64,000 nt of DNA from Globodera rostochiensis (Eukaryota; Nematoda; Chromadorea; Rhabditida; Heteroderidae), in the NCBI GenBank assembly GCA_018350325.1, contig JAEVLN010000009.1, forward strand, positions 517,388-581,387, written 5' to 3'. The position numbers were made by a program, and so were the translations under genes. Shown here piece after piece: positions 58,878 through 64,000 of the stretch. The notes beneath the pieces were generated by a model that saw only the letters and a program-made list of their open reading frames with translations, searched no databases and was not told where the DNA came from. Position 1 is the first letter of the stretch. Every line of letters starts with the position of its first letter.

Positions 58878-60836
58878 GATAATTTCACTTTTTGCTAAAA
58901 TATGGAAAACATCAGTTATTGCCAAAACATCGATTTTGTATGATTTTTTACCTATGTGTTTTCATTTTCTCATAATTCATTTTCAAATAAATAATATATT
59001 TTGAGCATTGAAAAATAATACATAAACAAATTGGCAATAAATAAACTGGATGTCAGATTCGTGATCAGTAGAAGCTATTTTAATATTAGCAAAATAAATA
59101 AATGAATTAAAATATTTTAAATAGTATAAATAAATTTGTTTTTTTTATCAACGCAAAAAATCGATTAGGGAAAATCAACTAACAAATAAGTGGTTTATCA
59201 CTCTGGGGTAACTTTCTTGTCTCCTAGCCCTTTCTTTATCTTCGTTCCCCCGCGATTGATTGATTGGGATCATTTGTCCCATTGTCTGATTTGTGTTCCT
59301 TAAAATGGGAAAGCATTTAAAATGTACCGAAATTTTATGAAATTTCTGATTTTTGGCCCCTTTTATTCCCTTGGAAGTTCGGAACGGGCGCTTACCACCG
59401 TTTTCCATGAACAGTCAAATCGATTTTTAAGATAATTTGGGTCCGCGCCAACAATGCACGGATGACTCACAAATCAATGTACCACGCTTATGCCCAAAAA
59501 CGATTGGGACGGTCGATTTCGTCGAGTGTAAAAGATAATTAAAAGCTTTAATTTCATTTCGCCAATTGCGTGCAAAATTATGTCTGGCTGGCAAAATTAA
59601 ACAATTCGTTTTTTGATTCAAAAAATTGCTTACCGTTTACAGCACACTTTTGAAAAATGGTTATTGTATCACACGTCAATAAACGAAGAATTTATTAAAA
59701 TAATATTTAAAAATATTTTATTAATATAAGAAATAAATGCCACAAAATGCCTTTCATTCTTTTATTCAATTTTAAACGCCATTCGTTCAACTAAGTTCGG
59801 TAGTCATTAATTATGCTACATATTAGTCGTTGATTGCTTCTTTGAATCTCTTGGCTTTTCGTTAGCGTGTCCGAAAGCACGAAGTATTTACTATAAATTG
59901 AGTAAAAGCAGGTGAATGTCATGAAATTGCCCCCCCCCACACAAATCATAATTAAAATTGTACCTATTTCTCGTCAAATTTGATTACTAAAGTCTCTTGA
60001 GTTGGTAATTCTCCCGGTAGAATTAAATAATGTTTTTTAGCATTGATTTAGAACAAAAATTGAGTCTTTTTGTGTGGACAAAAAGCAATTGAATTATTTA
60101 AAATTTAAGTCCTTTTCGATCTTCGGCATTCAGTTTCCCGCATAATTAACAATTATCAACTTTCCCAATTTCCGTTTTTTGCGCAGGTGCCCAATTTTCA
60201 GCTGGTGCCCATTTTCCGTACACTGTTGCTTAACGTCATAATTTGGTGTTAATTAAAAAGGGAGGTTTAAAGCAGTGAAACCACATAATGTCGAAGCCAA
60301 GAAATGTCAACTCAGCCAAAAACTACGAAATGACGAAAATAATAAAATTTTTGTTGGGGGTATACATGGGTGTAGAATCCGAATCTGGCATCCATTTCGA
60401 CCAATTTCGATTCGAAAATTCATAAATGTTTAGAAATCAATTTGGTCTCAAAATCGTTCTCAAAAGCATGAATTTGGGTACAGGATTCAGAATTGGGCGA
60501 AATGGAACTCAGATTCTTGGTTTTACGGTCCAGAAAACCAATAGAAATTTTTATCGACTTTGAAAAAAAATTATTTAAGCTAAGTCGACATTTTGTGGTT
60601 TTTAGCTGAGTCGACATTTCGTGGCTTCAACATTAGGATTGGCGCGCCTAATTTCACTTTGTAGTCTTCCCACAAAACGCTTTTGAACCGTTGGCTAACC
60701 GTTCATTTGGCCAATTGTTGTGCAAAGGCCATTTTCCCATTATTAAAATATTATTAACGCCCAAAATAAATAAAATATTTTATAGCTAAATTTATTTTCT
60801 CCTACAGATTCACGCAACAAATTTTGTGCTCAACTG
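58878..60836. other. Intergenic region, about 2 kb
   Basis: Mostly AT-rich. Open frames on the minus strand near 59175-59620 and 60420-60617 show no domain or splice support. The base just before the next gene is an acceptor-like CCTACAG (60801-60807), suitable for trans-splicing. Confidence 0.5.
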
Positions 60837-62640
60837 ATGATTGCTGTTGACGACGGATTTGCGTTGAAGCTGAACATCGTCCTGGCGTTGATGGAGCTTC
60901 TGATCAATTTGGCATCCCTCCCGGCGTCGGCGCTTAACTCTTTTCTGGTTGCCCGAACGCAGCTGATCCATTTGAACATGAAGTTTATTCTGGTCTATCA
61001 AAGCGCCTGTCTGCTCGTGGTACTGCGCATTTGCCCTATTCCACGTTTAAGCGATTTAACCAGGGTTTCCATTCGTCCTTCTTTTCAAAGGACAGTCCTT
61101 GGAAATGGACCCTCAAAATGTCCTTAAGAATGTCCTTGGAAAATGAGAATTTGGCTGGAAGTTTAAATATTTGTACTAATGACGAAATCATTGGCATTGT
61201 GTTGATTCAAAATTTCAAAAGAAAAGCCATTTTATCAAAGCAGCCTCTCAAAACATTTGATCTCCAAGACCAATCTACGTTAATTTTGAGCAATTTTCTT
61301 AACAAACATTGTTAAAATCTTCAAAAAAATTTCCCGGCGGCGCCTATCGGCACAGTCGGACCATTCCTATTCGTAAAGCTTCAATCATATTAGGTTCTGC
61401 CAATTTATTAGCATCTGTTTAAAATAAAAAATGTTAGGAATTAAAATTTTTTGTTTAAAAATAATTTTTAAATTTTCCGATTTTTCAGCGTGGCTTTGGC
61501 CGTTTCATTATTTGTCTTGGCAAATTGGCAATCGACCCAATAAATGCCGAACATTCGGAGCCGGCGCGCACTATTTATTTATTGGGCGTTTACAATCGCA
61601 ACTTTTTGGCGCATGTGCTAATCATTGAACGCATTATGGCCACCGTCTGGCTGAGCACATATGAAAAGCAAAAGCGTTGGTTGTTTTCACTGCTGTGGAG
61701 TCCGTTGGTGGTAAGACAAATAATTTTAATTATCATTAATAAATTTAAATTGAAAATGAAAATGTATTAAATAAATGTTTAGTTTTTTGCCGCTCTTTTT
61801 AACATTATTATGATGGGAAACAGCACTTCAACTCTGTTCAACATTGTGACCAATTCATCCATTCTCATCATCGGCTTGTTGGAATTTTTGGTAAAAAAAT
61901 TAGTCGAATAAAATTTTAATGCTTTTTTAGTTATTTGTTTGGATTTGGCATTTTAATCGAAGAATTTACATTAGAGGATTTCAAAACAGGGTGCCCAGTC
62001 TGTCGGAAAAATACCAAGTAATTTAATAGTAATAAAAAAATTAAATAATTATATTTTAAAATAATCACAAACTAATGGTTTTTAAATTATTACAGTTATC
62101 AGAAAACATTCGAATCGGGAGACAGCTGACACCGGCGCTCATATGCCATTTTCTGTGTCTATTTATGAATGTGCTGAAATTGTATTGGTCCCAATTCGAA
62201 GTGCCCGGTTACGACTATCTTTTGCCCGTCACTACACTTTTGGGCTCTTTTCTTGGCTTGCTGATCGAAATCACCACAATTCAGTAATTATGTTTTTATT
62301 ATTTTAATATAAAAATGACGTCATTGTTTTTACGATTGGATAATCTTTAAATATTTGCAGATTCCATCCCTTCCTGAAAAGGCATTTATGTCGGGTTTTG
62401 TATCGTATTTTTGCTTTTTTTTGCATTCAACAACTGAGTCGGAGCAATCGGCTTTCATCGACATTGGCTCAATGTCCTGATCGGAGAATGGGCCAACAAA
62501 ATGTCAATAACCGTCTCGGCAGAAGTTCAATCGCGTTGCAAGACATTATCAGTGGCGAAGTTATGCCAACATCGATGGAGCCTGAACGGCATTTTGCCCT
62601 TCTACAGAAGGCCTGGAACGCGGGACCGATACCGAAATGA
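60837..62640 (+). CDS. Seven-transmembrane chemoreceptor, sre-like, 6 exons, 355 aa
   Basis: Exons 60837-61019, 61489-61710, 61783-61890, 61931-62017, 62096-62283, 62361-62640; 356 codons with stop. The TM3-region motif HVLIIERIMATVWLSTYEKQ matches the ER..AT...YE signature of the nematode-specific sre receptor class. Other membrane segments are IVLALMELLINLASL, SLLWSPLVFFAALFNIIMM, SSILIIGLLEFLLFVWIW, LICHFLCLFMNVLKLYW and LLGSFLGLLIEI. The C-terminal tail is hydrophilic. The frame is also open upstream to an acceptor at 60807, so the start may lie in an earlier exon. Intron 1 holds a GGCGCC-core repeat. Confidence 0.85.
61335..61360 (+). repeat. Representative GGCGCC-core dispersed repeat
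   Basis: Core GGCGGCGCCTATCGGCAC. Further copies: 9688-9710, 9831-9857 (reverse), 13726-13750, 13871-13896, 18091-18115 (reverse), 23559-23584, 45273-45300, with degenerate ones near 29490 and 58125. Several are preceded by CTTAACAAATAT...TTCAAAAAAATTTCCC, so the family has a conserved AT-rich flank. Confidence 0.8.
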
Positions 62641-63620
62641 ATACCGATTAAAGAGAGATGAATGACCAAAAGAATTACATTTTTTTAAATAAAGATTAAT
62701 AAAAAATAGAAAAAGATCGATGTCCTACGCCAATTGAATTTTGAAAATGCTCAGTTTGACCCATCGAAAAGATCTGAACAAAAATTATGACATTTTCGTG
62801 AACAGTGAGCAGAATTCCGATTTGTTTTCAGGCTCCAGAAAATCATATAATATTTGCTAAACATAAATTATAATGGGAATTTTTATTAGCAGTTAATTAA
62901 TTCCACAACGATTTGCCGGCCTTTAAATACACATAAACTTAGTGGAATTGAACAAACAAACAAACAAACACTTTTGTTGTTGCAACTACCACAAATCCAA
63001 TGACACAACGTTAAATGAAAGTCATAATATTCATGAAAAAAGTCTCGTCAACTAACTAAAAATCGCAAAAAATATTTAACCCAAAAACATTTATCTAAAA
63101 TATTCGATTGGGCTCATTTTTTAAGTTTCAACATTTGTATAGGTTAAGTGAAAATAGAATGAATTTGGTCGCCAAATATTCATAAATTAAATGGCTTCAA
63201 ATCATTTAAAATGGTTGGGCTTTCTTTATTTTTTGGAAAAAAACAAAAACCTAACAGAAATTAAACACTCAAAAATTCTAATTATCTATCAATGATTTGA
63301 CAGAATGTAATGAAATCATTTATTTATAATGTTGAACTTTTGAATAAAAAATAATGAGTTTTATGTAATTTTTAATGACGCTATCAAAATGTCAGCCGGC
63401 CGACATAAAGAAAGGTGCAATTTCCGAAACACTTTAATAAGGCAATTAATTATTATCTATTTGCCGACAAACAGCAACAAACAGGTGGTTGGGGTTGGCA
63501 TTTAATTTAATTAAAAGTTGGCAAAAGAACGAAAGAATAAAAGTGGTTGCGGGCATTATTCTTTCATTCACTCAACAAGAATTTTGACGAATTAAATTTT
63601 AATAAAATTAACTCAAAACG
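62641..63620. other. Intergenic region, mostly duplication arm
   Basis: A scrap of the Gly/Tyr segment (CCACAACGATTTGCCGGCCTTTAAATAC, about 62904) lies just left of the inverted-duplication arm that starts near 62986. Confidence 0.6.
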
Positions 63621-64000
63621 ATGGTCACAAATGAAACATTGAACGAGGTAATAAATTGAAAGTTTAACTTTGCGGAATTAAATTTAATTACATAATTTAC
63701 TTAAGGTTTACCTCCAATTAATGAAGGACCGGCCCCGTTGGACTCTGATCATTTTTGCTTCAATTTACACCATTTTAGCAATTTTTGGCATTTTAATGAA
63801 TTTTGCCGTGGTTTACGTAACAATTCGCACAAAGTATGATGCCAAATTAAATGAACAAAATTATTCGTCTTTTTTTATTTAAATTATTAAATATTCTAAA
63901 CAAAACATTTTCAGGCATTTTAACAATTCGGCCAACACACTTTTGGCCCTTTATTCCTTTTTTGAAATCGTCCACCAATCTGGCCATTTTTTATTCGCAT
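62986..64000 (+). repeat. Right arm of the inverted duplication (partner 40128-41107)
   Basis: The reverse complement of the upstream flank and first exons of the srsx-like gene, continuing to the window edge, so the arm is probably longer. Confidence 0.9.
63621..64000 (+). CDS. Second srsx-like receptor gene, cut by window edge
   Basis: Exons 63621-63647, 63706-63833 and 63915 onward, matching exons 1-3 of the minus-strand gene in phase and length. The protein is identical in MVTNETLNE and in TM1, and differs at a few positions in exon 3 (NNSANTLLALYSFF-type changes). The visible splice sites are intact, so nothing seen here marks it as a pseudogene. The rest lies outside the window. Confidence 0.8.

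Overview
The window reads as nuclear DNA of a nematode, most likely a plant-parasitic cyst nematode of the Globodera/Heterodera type. This is inferred from AT-rich DNA, many 40-170 bp introns with tight GT..AG borders plus a few GC..AG introns, nematode-type chemoreceptors, numerous short signal-peptide genes, and dense MITEs and tandem arrays. Genus and species are not proven. All gene models were spliced by eye. For most of them the exon phases close exactly and the lengths fit the family, and exon coordinates are given in each entry.

Layout: (1) 1781-6948 (+) DEAH-box helicase copy A of DHX15/PRP43 type, with a pogo-like transposon in intron 8. (2) 8867-10829 (+) unknown protein carrying a hAT element in an intron. 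(3) 11741-12952 (+) methylthioribulose-1-phosphate dehydratase (APIP/MtnB). (4) A divergent pair with signal peptides: 14793-15791 (-) unknown membrane protein and 16095-17857 (+) annexin-like protein. (5) 18629-18908 (+) small secreted peptide precursor. (6) 19564-23012 (-) two diamine/thialysine-type acetyltransferases in tandem, one with 21 copies of a 51-bp satellite in an intron. (7) 23976-24314 (+), 52417-52749 (+) and 56111-56443 (-) three copies of a Gly/Tyr-rich secreted peptide gene on a repeated segment. (8) 25872-27593 (+) secreted helical protein and 28847-29121 (-) small membrane protein. (9) 30456-32339 (+) multipass membrane protein with a poly-C array in intron 1. (10) 33285-37577 (+) helicase copy B with the same 16-exon structure as copy A. 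(11) 38032-40533 (-) srsx-like receptor, repeated in inverted orientation at 63621-64000. (12) 42386-44031 (+) two-Kunitz secreted protein, then a small gene at 44099-44490. (13) 49220-54380 (+) small secreted or Cys-rich genes, including a half C-type lectin. (14) 57476-58877 (-) molybdopterin synthase small subunit (MOCS2A). (15) 60837-62640 (+) sre-like receptor.

Functionally the window mixes housekeeping genes (helicases, methionine salvage, molybdenum cofactor) with nematode accessory genes (chemoreceptors, secreted Kunitz, lectin and annexin-like proteins, short peptides). The accessory part is heavily remodelled by transposable elements with visible target-site duplications, by satellites inside introns, and by a large inverted duplication. 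No prokaryotic system, CRISPR array or rRNA operon was seen.
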